From positions 1 through 28,764 of the forward strand of contig JBHGBD010000041.1 in the NCBI GenBank assembly GCA_041946825.1: a stretch of 28,764 bases of DNA, in the 5' to 3' direction. Below, piece by piece: positions 21,997 to 28,739 of this stretch. The notes beneath the pieces were generated by a model. That model was not told the origin of the DNA. It ran no database searches and worked only from the letters and a program-made list of their open reading frames with translations. This DNA comes from CAZTHM01 sp041946825 (lineage in GTDB: Bacteria > Acidobacteriota > Terriglobia > UBA7540). The translations under genes and the position numbers were made by a program. How positions within the stretch are numbered: position 1 is the first letter of the stretch; each line of letters starts with the position of its first letter.

Positions 21997-22672
21997 CTTT
22001 ATCCTCCGAAGGTGCCGCAGGTTCAGGCGCGGCCGCGACTTTTGCAGCGCCGACCGCCGGTCGAGGCATTAACTTCGCCGGCATGGAAGCGGCTGGTGGT
22101 TGTGCGGGGGCAGCCTCGGGCTTGGGGCGCGCGGGCGCCGCACCTTTTGCTCCTACAGCTTTCTTGTTGGGCGCCAGAATCGCCGTCAGAGTCGGTCCTT
22201 CCTGGCGCGGCCGCGCTTCCACGATGCCCACTTCGCTCACTTCCTGAATCAGCCGCTCGATCATCTGCATGCCGATACTGCGGTGAGCCATTTCCCGACC
22301 GCGGAAGGTCACCGTAGCCTTCACCTTGTTGCCTTCCTGCAGGAACTCGATGATGTGGTTCTTCTTCACTCCAAAATCGTGTTCCGAAGTTCGAGGCCGG
22401 AACTTCACTTCCTTTAATTCGATGGATTTCTGATGTTTCTTGGCCTCATGCTGCCGCTTGCTCTGCTGGTAGAGATATTTCCCATAGTTGATGATGCGGC
22501 AGACAGGCGGATTCGCGGTGGGAGCGACTTCCACCAGGTCCAGGCCCTGGCTGCGGGCCTGTCGAAGGGCTTCGAAGGGCGGCATGATGCCGAGCTGCTT
22601 GCCCTCTTCGTCAATCACACGAATTTCTTTGGCTCGAATCCTTTCGTTTATGCGTACTGAACGGTCAGCGAT
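21989..22672 (-). CDS. infC: Translation initiation factor IF-3 with likely AUC start
   Basis: The conserved protein extends upstream of the first ordinary start (GTG 22618). The in-frame residues RINERIRAKEIRVIDEEGKQ match the IF-3 N-terminus (consensus INEEIR...VR), so initiation must lie before them. The frame closes at a TGA five bases upstream of ATC 22672. No ATG, GTG or TTG occurs between. ATC 22672 has AGGAGG exactly 8 nt upstream. E. coli infC starts with AUU and is autoregulated by IF-3 discrimination; an AUC start would allow the same. Domains: N-terminal to about 85 (LDLVEVAPTANPPVCRIINY), C-terminal about 95-175 (IELKEVKFRPRTSEHDFGVK, KVKATVTFRGREMAHRSIGM). A ~50-residue Ala/Pro-rich tail follows. 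Length about 227 aa. Confidence 0.95.
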   Translation of the reverse strand: MADRSVRINERIRAKEIRVIDEEGKQLGIMPPFEALRQARSQGLDLVEVAPTANPPVCRIINYGKYLYQQSKRQHEAKKHQKSIELKEVKFRPRTSEHDFGVKKNHIIEFLQEGNKVKATVTFRGREMAHRSIGMQMIERLIQEVSEVGIVEARPRQEGPTLTAILAPNKKAVGAKGAAPARPKPEAAPAQPPAASMPAKLMPRPAVGAAKVAAAPEPAAPSEDKVG

Positions 22673-22680
22673 AAATCATC

Positions 22681-22686
22681 CCTCCT
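22681..22686 (-). promoter_or_regulatory. Shine-Dalgarno that decides the infC start
   Basis: AGGAGG on the minus strand, 8 nt before ATC 22672. An ATG lies only 1 nt downstream of it (GGATGATT), too close to be used, and would open a 4-codon out-of-frame peptide. A GGCC-N5-GGCC mini-hairpin just upstream could affect access to this site. Confidence 0.8.
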
Positions 22687-22710
22687 GGCCACTGGGGCCA
22701 AAAACCTAAC

Positions 22711-22727
22711 ACTGAGTCTCTCTCAGT
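22711..22727. promoter_or_regulatory. Hairpin in the infC leader
   Basis: ACTGAG (22711-22716) pairs with CTCAGT (22722-22727) around a 5-nt loop, between the thrS stop and the infC Shine-Dalgarno. With the neighbouring GGCC mini-hairpin it may contribute to leader structure or mark the thrS end. No U-tract is present. Confidence 0.4.
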
Positions 22728-22763
22728 CCCCGACAAATCATAGGTTTGAAGGTGCTCCCCAGC

Positions 22764-24701
22764 TTACCATGTTGTGGCGCGGGTGTCGATAAGCTGGCGA
22801 ATCCATGGAATCAGCTCGACCAGCGGTCGGAAGCCGGCATCGCCCGTGTCTCTGCGGCGCAGGGCCACACCCTTGCCCTGGATTTCGCGGTCGCCTGCCA
22901 CCAGCATGAACGGGACCTTTTGGAGTTGCGCGTCGCGAATGCGCGCATTGAGCTTTTCGTTGCGGTCGTCGAGTTGCACGCGAATGCCCGCGGCGCGCAA
23001 CTGCGCGGCGACGTCGCGCGCGTAGTCGGCGTGTTTCTCGCTGATGGGAAGCACCACGGCCTGAACGGGCGCGAGCCAAACCGGAAACGCCCCGGTGTAG
23101 TGCTCGATCAGCACGCCGAAAAAGCGCTCGATCGATCCGAAGAGCGCGCGGTGCACCATCACCGGAGTTTTCGGATGGCCGTCGGGCGCGACGTATTCCA
23201 ATCCGAAACGCCGCGGCAGGTTGAAGTCGAACTGCACGGTGGTCAATTGCCACGGGCGGCCGATCGCGTCCACCAGCTTCACGTCAATCTTCGGGCCGTA
23301 AAACACCGCTTCACCCGGCATGTGCTTGTAGGGAATTTTCATCCGGTCGAGGGTGTTGCGAAGCGCGCCTTCGGCGAGGTTCCATTCGTCTTCCGTGCCC
23401 GCGTAATGCTCGGGATGCGCGGGGTCACGCGCCGAGAGTTCGACTTCGTAGCGGTCGAAGCCGAATGTCTTGAGCACCGTAAACGCGAACTCGACGCAGG
23501 CTTCGACTTCCAACTCGAGCTGCTCGGGCATGCAGAAAATATGCGCGTCGTCCTGGGTAAACCCGCGCACGCGCATCAGGCCGTGCAACACGCCCGAGCG
23601 CTCGTAGCGATATACGGTTCCGAGCTCGGCGAAGCGCACCGGCAATTCGCGATAACTGCGCCGGCGAGACTGGTAAATCAGAATGTGTCCCGGGCAGTTC
23701 ATGGGCTTGAGCTGATATTGGTCGTTCTCGACGTCCATCGCGCCGAACATGTTCTCGCGGTAGAAATCCGTGTGCCCGCTGGTCTCCCAGAGGTGCAGGC
23801 GCATGGCGTGCGGAGTAAACACCATGTCATAGCCGCGCTTGATCAGCTCGTCGCGCAGCCAGTCCTCGATCACCTTGCGCACCATGCCGCCCTTGGGGTG
23901 CCAGAAAATCAGCCCCGGCCCGGCGTCGTCCTGAATGCTGAAGAGTTCGAGTTCCTTGCCGAGCCGCCGGTGGTCGCGCTTCTTCGCCTCTTCGATTTTG
24001 ACCAGGAATTCGTCGAGGTCCTTGGGAGTGAAGAACGCGGTGCCGTAAATGCGCTGCATGGGGTGCGAATGCTCGTCGCCCTTCCAGTGCGCGCCCGCGA
24101 CGCTCAAAACTTTGAACGCCTTGATGCGGCCGGTCGAGGGGATGTGCGGCCCGCGGCAGAAGTCCAGGAATTTTCCCGTGCGATAGGCGGAAAAGACCGG
24201 GTCGGCCTTCTCTTCGATGAGCTGGCACTTCAGGAACTCGCCCATCTGCTCAAAGAGTTTCTTGCCTTCTTCCTTGGGGTAATACACGCGCTCGTAAGGC
24301 AGGTCGGCCTTCTGGAGTTCGCGCATCTTGGCTTCGATTTTCGCCAAGTCGTCTTCGGTGAATGGCTTCTCGCGGTAGAAATCGTAATAGAAGCCGGTCT
24401 CGGTGGGAGGCCCGATCCCCGGATGCGCGTCGGGATAGAGCTCGGTCACCGCGGCGGCAAGCAAGTGCGCGGTCGAGTGCCGATAGACTTCCAACCCTTC
24501 GGGCGACGACGGAGTGATGAACTGGATCGGCCCGCTCTCTTCAATCGGAGACTTGAGGTCGATCAGGCGAGAATCCACCTTCGCCACCAGCGCGTCATTC
24601 GCCAGGCGCGGCCCAATCGATTTCGCCACTTCCAGCGCGGTGACACCCTGAGGGAATTCCTTGGTGGTCCCGTCGGGAAAGGTGAGTTGAACGTTCGGCA
24701 T
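22764..24701 (-). CDS. thrS: Threonyl-tRNA synthetase
   Basis: 645 aa from ATG 24701 (MPNVQLTFPDGTTKEFPQGV). The ORF is open to 24746, but the upstream residues come from repeat-containing DNA. Domains in order: TGS (1-65); N2 editing/SAD domain with RHSTAHLLAAAV and the later HxxxC-type zinc-like site (FLDFCRGPHIPSTG); catalytic core with motif 1 (WHPKGGMVRKVIEDWLRDEL), motif 2 (RFAELGTVYRYERSGVLHGL, MRVRGFTQDDAHIFC), the NCPGH zinc-ligand Cys in LKPMNCPGHILIY, and motif 3 (PVMVHRALFGSIERFFGVLI); C-terminal anticodon-binding domain (PVQAVVLPISEKHADYA). It charges tRNA-Thr. First gene of the infC-rpmI-rplT-pheST block; no T-box leader found upstream. Confidence 0.98.
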   Translation of the reverse strand: MPNVQLTFPDGTTKEFPQGVTALEVAKSIGPRLANDALVAKVDSRLIDLKSPIEESGPIQFITPSSPEGLEVYRHSTAHLLAAAVTELYPDAHPGIGPPTETGFYYDFYREKPFTEDDLAKIEAKMRELQKADLPYERVYYPKEEGKKLFEQMGEFLKCQLIEEKADPVFSAYRTGKFLDFCRGPHIPSTGRIKAFKVLSVAGAHWKGDEHSHPMQRIYGTAFFTPKDLDEFLVKIEEAKKRDHRRLGKELELFSIQDDAGPGLIFWHPKGGMVRKVIEDWLRDELIKRGYDMVFTPHAMRLHLWETSGHTDFYRENMFGAMDVENDQYQLKPMNCPGHILIYQSRRRSYRELPVRFAELGTVYRYERSGVLHGLMRVRGFTQDDAHIFCMPEQLELEVEACVEFAFTVLKTFGFDRYEVELSARDPAHPEHYAGTEDEWNLAEGALRNTLDRMKIPYKHMPGEAVFYGPKIDVKLVDAIGRPWQLTTVQFDFNLPRRFGLEYVAPDGHPKTPVMVHRALFGSIERFFGVLIEHYTGAFPVWLAPVQAVVLPISEKHADYARDVAAQLRAAGIRVQLDDRNEKLNARIRDAQLQKVPFMLVAGDREIQGKGVALRRRDTGDAGFRPLVELIPWIRQLIDTRATTW

Positions 24702-24722
24702 CCTGACTGTGCTTTCCGATGC

Positions 24723-24746
24723 GTAGTGGCGACTTCGCGTCGCCAC
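24723..24746. repeat. GTAGTGGCGACTTCGCGTCGCCAC palindrome upstream of thrS
   Basis: Stem GTGGCGAC/GTCGCCAC around a short loop (TTCGC). The same family is seen at 83-104 inside the regulator gene, GTAGCGGCGACTTTACGTCG. Located 22 bp upstream of the thrS start on the transcribed leader. Confidence 0.75.
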
Positions 24747-24982
24747 CGTGTTGTCACCCTGAGGAGTCCCGATGTTCTTTATCGGGACGACGAAGGATCT
24801 GTAGTTGCCATTGGGAGACCGGCAGATCCTTCTCCCGCTCTGAGCGGGATCAGGATGACAGGGCCGGTACGTCTCCCAGCAGCCTGTTAACCCTCAGGAT
24901 ACAAAACACTAACTTAGCAAATCTCGCCGCCCGCGGTCAAACGGCCCGTTCCGCGGATTTCTCAGACTAGAGTGCGCCTAAG
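24747..24982. other. Gene-free stretch rich in dispersed repeats
   Basis: Holds a GGAGTCCCGAT/ATCGGGAC hairpin (about 24762-24790), GAAGGATCT/AGATCCTTC inverted arms (about 24792-24831), and the CCCGCT-N3-AGCGGG repeat (24834-24861) matching the copy at 13043. A weak thrS promoter candidate (TTGACC on the minus strand near 24935) was not convincing. No ORF looks real. Confidence 0.6.
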
Positions 24983-25080
24983 TCACAGCCAGAATGAAAG
25001 TCTCCGTGTCCTCTGTGCGTTCAAAGCTCTAACGCAGAGGCCACAGAGAACCTCTGTGAAATCTGTGTTGATCATCTTTT
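24983..25080. repeat. CTCTGTG-rich intergenic repeat tract
   Basis: TCCTCTGTGCGTTC, ACGCAGAGGCCACAGAGAAC and CCTCTGTGAAATCTGTG form mixed direct and inverted copies of a CTCTGTG/CACAGAG unit. Non-coding. Confidence 0.5.
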
Positions 25081-25120
25081 CGCAGGCTGGTGCCCCGAAA
25101 GGTCGGGGCGCCAGCCTGCG
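25081..25120. repeat. Long GC palindrome, copy 1
   Basis: CGCAGGCTGGTGCCCCGA (25081-25098) and TCGGGGCGCCAGCCTGCG (25103-25120) form an 18-bp stem with one G-T wobble and loop AAGG. The core recurs at 26146-26169. It abuts the RHS remnant. Confidence 0.85.
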
Positions 25121-25237
25121 AATGCGTCGGGAGTGATCCTGGATGACTGCGACTTCCTGCCGTTCGGGTCGGAGCGGTGCTTCGCCGGCAACAGCACGAA
25201 CCACCACAAATTCACCGGCAAAGAACGCGACGCCGAG
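25121..25237 (+). pseudogene. Remnant of an RHS/YD-repeat protein core
   Basis: In the plus frame, about 39 codons read ASGVILDDCDFLPFGSER... and ...NSTNHHKFTGKERDAE. The last part is the hallmark of the RHS-repeat-associated core (usual form: D-x-Y/F-x-P-F-G-x-E-R ... Y/H-K-F-T-G-K-E-R-D-x-E-S/T-G-L-D-Y). The match begins right after the palindrome and stops after the Glu: the expected SGLDYFGARYY is replaced by RMARLKGRR. No start codon, repeats or toxin tail remain. It is an isolated fragment of a large secreted/contact-dependent-toxin-type gene, cut on both sides. Confidence 0.75.
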
Positions 25238-25240
25238 CGG

Positions 25241-25652
25241 ATGGCGCGTCTAAAAGGTCGTCGGCTTCGTCAAGCGAAAGACGCTCGAGTCTTTTGTCGA
25301 TCCTGGTAATCGGTTAGGCTCGCGTCGGCGGCCAGGTTCCACGACACATCTACTCGACCTCGACCAATTGGGACCATGGTGGCTTCTTCTGACTCCTGTT
25401 CTTCGGCTAGCGGACGATTGACCCGAAGTTGTCAATAGTGAGACATTGGCTAGCAGTGTGTTCGCTAACATTCGATCGAGCTAGCTTCGGCTAACTACCG
25501 TTCTTTCAGAACAATACGGACACTAAAGGGACAGTTTTGGACCATCCAAATGAAACACTTTCCATTAAAGGACTTGACAAATGAATCTTGCCTCCGTAGA
25601 GTCCCGCACTCGGACGTGGGTCTAAGATCCTAGGCCTGCTCCACAGAATGCC
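25241..25652. other. 412-bp gene-poor stretch
   Basis: No credible ORF on either strand; short frames here have no SD, no domain and unusual composition. G+C is lower than around it, with several CTAGC/GCTAG-containing stretches (about 25409-25495). No tRNA, IS end or promoter stands out. Confidence 0.5.
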
Positions 25653-26093
25653 GTGCAGGTGCCCAACAAAATGGTGTGCCTTGACGATCTCGAAGCAATC
25701 GGACATTCGCTCGGCAACATCCATCAGGCCCTACGGACTCTTAGCTACTACTACCCGAGACTCTCCCCCGAGTTGCGGGCCCGCAAGTTTCGCGATGTCT
25801 CTACCCGCCTGAGCAGCTTGGCCAGAACCGCCCGTGGTATTACCCAATCCCAAAAGCCCGAGAGGAGCCGCAACATGCTACAACAGGACTTGGTCTACTC
25901 ACTCATCCAACTTGCCAACGAAGCCGACGGCGTCTCGCAGCGCGCCGCAACAACCAGCGAGCTTCCCGACCCGATCCGCGCCGGAGTCCTTGACCGAATC
26001 ATGCAACTTGCCAGCTTGTTGCGCCTCTTGGCCACGCAAATCAACCAGCTCGATCCCCGGGCCCAACCCCTCAATATCGATATGGCTGCTTAG
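25653..26093 (+). CDS. Orphan helical protein of unknown function
   Basis: 146 aa, start GTG 25653 or ATG 25671 (KMVCLDDLEAIGHSLGNIHQ). No signal peptide or membrane span. It is predicted almost wholly helical in two halves: LRTLSYYYPRLSPELRARKF with RDVSTRLSSLARTARG, then MLQQDLVYSLIQLANEADGV and GVLDRIMQLASLLRLLATQI. The leucine spacing suggests a helical bundle. The frame is open over its full length with sensible codon use, and it lies between the two long GC palindromes in otherwise gene-poor DNA. Not recognised. A structural or accessory role cannot be narrowed further. Confidence 0.55.
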   Translation: MQVPNKMVCLDDLEAIGHSLGNIHQALRTLSYYYPRLSPELRARKFRDVSTRLSSLARTARGITQSQKPERSRNMLQQDLVYSLIQLANEADGVSQRAATTSELPDPIRAGVLDRIMQLASLLRLLATQINQLDPRAQPLNIDMAA

Positions 26094-26145
26094 CCGCAAC
26101 GCCGTGCTGTAACAAGGCAGGAACATCCATGAGGCGTCACCGGTC

Positions 26146-26169
26146 GGCGCCCCGACCTGTCGGGGCGCC
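26146..26169. repeat. Long GC palindrome, copy 2
   Basis: GGCGCCCCGA (26146-26155), loop CCTG, TCGGGGCGCC (26160-26169), followed by AGCC as in copy 1 at 25081-25120. It sits 20 bp beyond the 3' end (CCA) of tRNA-Ala. Confidence 0.85.
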
Positions 26170-26189
26170 AGCCCGCCTGAAGGGAGATT

Positions 26190-26265
26190 TGGTGGACCTG
26201 GGGAGGATCGAACTCCCGACCCCCTGGTTGCAAACCAGGTGCTCTCCCAGCTGAGCTACAGGCCC
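26190..26265 (-). tRNA. tRNA-Ala (anticodon TGC)
   Basis: 76 nt. Acceptor GGGCCTG pairs with CAGGTCC, including the G3-U70 pair that is the identity element for alanine. D-arm AGCTCAGCTGGGAGAGC. Anticodon loop TTTGCAA between CTGGT/ACCAG gives TGC. T-arm GGGAG-TTCGATC-CTCCC. CCA is encoded (26192-26190 on the minus strand). Confidence 0.98.
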
Positions 26266-26422
26266 GCGCGCCAATCCTGAACATACTGACGAGGAAACCG
26301 CGAATCGTCAAGAGGCGGAGTCAAACTTGAGGGCAGGGACATTTCTGATCAGGATTCATTTTGAAGAAGGCGGAGAGAGAGCTTGACAGCGTCCCAGAGG
26401 GGAAGCCGTGTAGAAGCGTTCC

Positions 26423-27046
26423 CTAGTCCTGTTCACGCAGAAACTCGATGTGGGCCAATTCCGTGAGGATCAAGTCCAACTCGCGCGACACCTCGGGAGC
26501 GGGAAGCTGCTGCATATCGACTCGCGCCTTTAGCCACTTCAGACGTCCCTCAAGTTTGGTCATCCGGCGGCTATTCCCGGTGGACAGAGCCTCCATCCTC
26601 TGCGAGAGCCGATTCGCGACCGGCTCGAAATCGCGCAGCTCATCATTGCTCCGGAATCGGATGGTCTGAAAGTCTCCTTCGGAGATTCGTCCCAACCCCT
26701 GCCGCAGTTTGTAGAGAGGTCCAGCGACCTTGTTGGAGCGGTAGAGCGTGTACAGAGCCGTTACGGTGGCGGTAATTGCCAGTGTCGCCCAAAAGGAGAC
26801 GTGCAGATTCAGAAGTTGGTCGTAGAGGATCGCCTGCTCCAACTGAGTCTGGGCCTTCTCGGTGTTTTTCTGCAGGGGGTAGAAGAGGAGCACTGCAAGA
26901 AAAGCCGTTTGGACGGCTGCAAACACCGCGAGCGGAATCAGCATTTTGTACTGAAACGCCGGATCGACGATGATCTGCCGTCGGACCCAGGTTCGCCGCC
27001 TTTCGGGCGGGCTCTGTGGCTTCACTTCACCAGCGCCTTTATCCAC
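26423..27046 (-). CDS. Two-TM membrane protein with HAMP domain
   Basis: 207 aa from GTG 27046, preceded by GGAGG at 5 nt. Basic cytoplasmic start, TM1 at about 35-57 (MLIPLAVFAAVQTAFLAVLL), a short ~25-residue periplasmic helix (EKAQTQLEQAILYDQLL), TM2 at about 84-102 (FWATLAITATVTALYTLY), then a HAMP domain at about 103-150 (RSNKVAGPLYKLRQGLGRIS, EGDFQTIRFRSNDELRDFEP). The C-terminus is a coiled coil. There is no kinase, cyclase or MCP signalling domain. It is a stand-alone HAMP protein, perhaps a signal-relay subunit. Its divergent neighbour codes for PilZ domains, so a link to c-di-GMP or surface behaviour is possible but only by context. Confidence 0.85.
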   Translation of the reverse strand: MDKGAGEVKPQSPPERRRTWVRRQIIVDPAFQYKMLIPLAVFAAVQTAFLAVLLFYPLQKNTEKAQTQLEQAILYDQLLNLHVSFWATLAITATVTALYTLYRSNKVAGPLYKLRQGLGRISEGDFQTIRFRSNDELRDFEPVANRLSQRMEALSTGNSRRMTKLEGRLKWLKARVDMQQLPAPEVSRELDLILTELAHIEFLREQD

Positions 27047-27262
27047 ACTCGCCTCCGTCTATTCTGCGATTTCCGTCCGGAAGAGGGATCAACTTCCAAA
27101 ATGTTCACTGGCGCGATTGTAACTCAAATGGCAGCGGCGACAAGCCAGAATCGACGACCGCAGAAGGGGCGGCGGCCTCCCTGGAACCAGTCTGACAGGA
27201 AAGGTTCCCAAGTGTGGTTCGTATTCGCCCCCGACAGTCGGTTTGGCAAGGCCTGTGAAGAA

Positions 27263-27292
27263 TTGCGTCTTGGTTCCGTCGGGCCTTATAAT
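27263..27292 (+). promoter_or_regulatory. Sigma-70-like promoter for the PilZ gene
   Basis: TTGCGT (27263-27268), 18-nt spacer, perfect TATAAT (27287-27292). The start point would be near 27299, giving a leader of about 127 nt. The 379-bp divergent gap (27047-27425) is otherwise without genes. Confidence 0.65.
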
Positions 27293-27336
27293 CCCAATCT
27301 CAGGGTGCGGTCGGGCAGATACGCTGAGCATTTGCA

Positions 27337-27360
27337 CCTCCGGCCTCGAGGCGACGGAGG
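27337..27360 (+). promoter_or_regulatory. Hairpin in the PilZ gene leader
   Basis: CCTCCG (27337-27342) pairs with CGGAGG (27355-27360) around an inner GCCT-CG-AGGC stem. It lies in the transcribed leader about 65 nt before ATG 27426. It could influence transcript stability or elongation. It does not match the c-di-GMP riboswitch consensus as far as I can tell. Confidence 0.45.
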
Positions 27361-27425
27361 AAGAAACCAGCCAAGCCGCAATCCCTGTCGGAATCTTAAA
27401 TCCCCTCCTACCGGAGACTCCTGAA

Positions 27426-28292
27426 ATGGCGGAAGAATCTCGCAAACGGCAGACGGATCGAATCTCACTCGCGATTCCGATTCGTGTCTCCGGAAAAAGC
27501 GCGACGGGCGAGACGTTTGACGTGGATAGCCGCACCATCGTTCTGAGCCGGGACGGGGCGTCGATCATCCTGAAGCAGCCGCTGGCGCCCGAGCAGAAGG
27601 TCACGATTCGACATATCCCCGCCAAGAGAGAGTCGCTCTTCCGCGTCGTCGGAACCATCGGCGGTCAAAGCGAAGGCTCCGTGTACGGAGTGGCGCAGGT
27701 GGACCCGAACCCCGATTTCTGGGGGATTGCCTTTCCGCCCATGGCGGACTCCAAGCGCGTGGTCGGCCGCCTCCTGATGGAATGCTCGGTGTGCCAGAGC
27801 CGGGACGTCGTGTACATGAACGAAATCGAAGTACAGGTGTTCCAGGCTAACCAGTCGCTCTCTCGGCCCTGCGGGACCTGCGCTCAATCCTCTGTCTGGC
27901 GCGGAGTGCCCTCGGGCCTTCCCGATCAACAGACCGCGAAGCCCGGCGCAGATTCCGCCGCCCCGGATGGCGGCGTCGCGCCACAGCCCGCCACCATCGG
28001 CCGGCGGCGAAATACTCGTGTCAACACGCGATTAATGGCCTGTATTCGCCAGGCGGGCTTCGGCGACGAAGTTGTGATGACCGAAAACGTCTCCCGAGGC
28101 GGCCTCTGTTTCCGAAGCTCGAAGGGCTACCATACCGGAACTCCCATCGAAGTCTCCGTCCCCTACTCGCCCGGGGGCGCCAACATCTTCATTCCCGCGC
28201 GCATCGCCCACGTCCTCAAGAAAGCCGACGACGAGTTCAGCCGCGTTGGAGTCGCCTACATCCAGGGCGACGAAGTCTTCCGCCCAAGGTAA
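27426..28292 (+). CDS. Double PilZ-domain protein with Cys4 motif between the domains
   Basis: 288 aa from ATG 27426 (SD GGAGA). N-terminal PilZ-like unit about 1-115: RKRQTDRISLAIPIRVSG gives the RxxxR-like start, but the second motif reads IVLSRDGASI and lacks the Asp/Asn of D/N-x-S-x-x-G. The middle, about 116-165, holds CSVC and CGTC 36 residues apart (C-x2-C ... C-x2-C), a likely zinc ribbon. A disordered linker follows. C-terminal PilZ unit about 195-285 has RRRNTRVNTRLMACI and the complete TENVSRGGLCFRSS. PilZ domains bind c-di-GMP via these residues; the C-terminal unit looks competent and the first degenerate. The protein is cytoplasmic. The family without partner genes is common in Acidobacteriota; target unknown. 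Confidence 0.85.
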   Translation: MAEESRKRQTDRISLAIPIRVSGKSATGETFDVDSRTIVLSRDGASIILKQPLAPEQKVTIRHIPAKRESLFRVVGTIGGQSEGSVYGVAQVDPNPDFWGIAFPPMADSKRVVGRLLMECSVCQSRDVVYMNEIEVQVFQANQSLSRPCGTCAQSSVWRGVPSGLPDQQTAKPGADSAAPDGGVAPQPATIGRRRNTRVNTRLMACIRQAGFGDEVVMTENVSRGGLCFRSSKGYHTGTPIEVSVPYSPGGANIFIPARIAHVLKKADDEFSRVGVAYIQGDEVFRPR

Positions 28293-28400
28293 CCCCGCAG
28301 GGTCAGCCGATTCGACACAGGCCATCCGCAGCGCCCGTGCACTCGGGTCAAGTATTGGCCCGATGGATGTGAAGTCCGACGGGGAGATTTCCGAAAAACT

Positions 28401-28434
28401 TTGGTGGGCCCGGGTAGAGTTGAACGACCGACCT
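28401..28434. repeat. 34-bp direct repeat, outer copy of tRNA-Ile 3' end
   Basis: Matches 28706-28739 at 32 of 34 positions (differences at the 11th and 26th base), same orientation, 305 bp apart. It contains the T-arm, acceptor 3' strand and CCA of tRNA-Ile but no matching 5' half. It is therefore a tRNA fragment, bounded by a TCCCG-ATTTCAT-CGGGA hairpin (28435-28451). Confidence 0.9.
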
Positions 28435-28442
28435 TCCCGATT

Positions 28443-28694
28443 TCATCGGGACGCTCTCGCCAACTGCTCCATCCAGGCATGGCTCTTCATTTTCTTGATT
28501 GCACGTTCGCGCCGGCTCGCTTCCGAGCGCGTGGCGAATTCTTCCGTGTGAATCACTTCCCAAGGCCCACGGTTCCGCGTCGAGGAAGCTCGACCTTGGT
28601 TGTGTTCAGCCAAACGCCTTGCCACATCTTCCGTGTGGCCGACGTAGAATCTCCCACTGGAAGTGCTCCGCAGAATGTACAGGTAGAACCTCAT
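28443..28694 (-). CDS. Minimal GIY-YIG endonuclease
   Basis: 83 aa from ATG 28694; the frame is open through the tRNA to 28742, but that part is tRNA read-through. It is a single GIY-YIG domain of UPF0213/YhbQ-like size. FYLYILRS (GIY strand), FYVGHT (YIG; Y17-G19), VARRLAEHNQ with catalytic-type R27 and H31, and Glu63 in RRERAIKKMK. The C-terminal MKSHAWMEQLAR helix is the usual closing helix. Such domains cut DNA by a one-metal mechanism in homing endonucleases, UvrC and some transposable elements. It begins 13 nt after the tRNA-Ile CCA and ends 9 nt before the repeated tRNA 3' fragment. No clear SD is present. See findings. Confidence 0.88.
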   Translation of the reverse strand: MRFYLYILRSTSSGRFYVGHTEDVARRLAEHNQGRASSTRNRGPWEVIHTEEFATRSEASRRERAIKKMKSHAWMEQLARASR

Positions 28695-28705
28695 CGGGGA
28701 ATAAC

Positions 28706-28739
28706 TTGGTGGGCCTGGGTAGAGTTGAACTACCGACCT
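28706..28739. repeat. 34-bp direct repeat, inner copy within tRNA-Ile
   Basis: The native copy: the 3' end of tRNA-Ile from the variable loop through CCA plus one base. Partner copy at 28401-28434. Confidence 0.9.

Noticed and set aside
22746..24890. 714-aa plus-strand open frame
   Set aside because: Exact antisense of thrS, whose class II synthetase motifs are intact; the plus frame shows no domain.
24702..24982. T-box leader for thrS
   Set aside because: No TGGNACCGCG-type T-box or specifier stem seen; the region is made of dispersed palindromic repeats.
25506..25724. 72-aa minus ORF overlapping the orphan gene
   Set aside because: No SD, no domain, and antisense to the better plus-strand frame.
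27293..27425. c-di-GMP riboswitch before the PilZ gene
   Set aside because: A CCTCCGGCC string looked suggestive, but the other conserved GEMM positions are absent; it is just a hairpin.
28402..28476. Possible complete second tRNA (loop ATGAAAT would read GAA, Phe)
   Set aside because: Only the 3' part matches a tRNA. The D-stem GAGC/GAGC does not pair and no acceptor 5' strand fits; the 5' part is the end of the GIY-YIG coding region.
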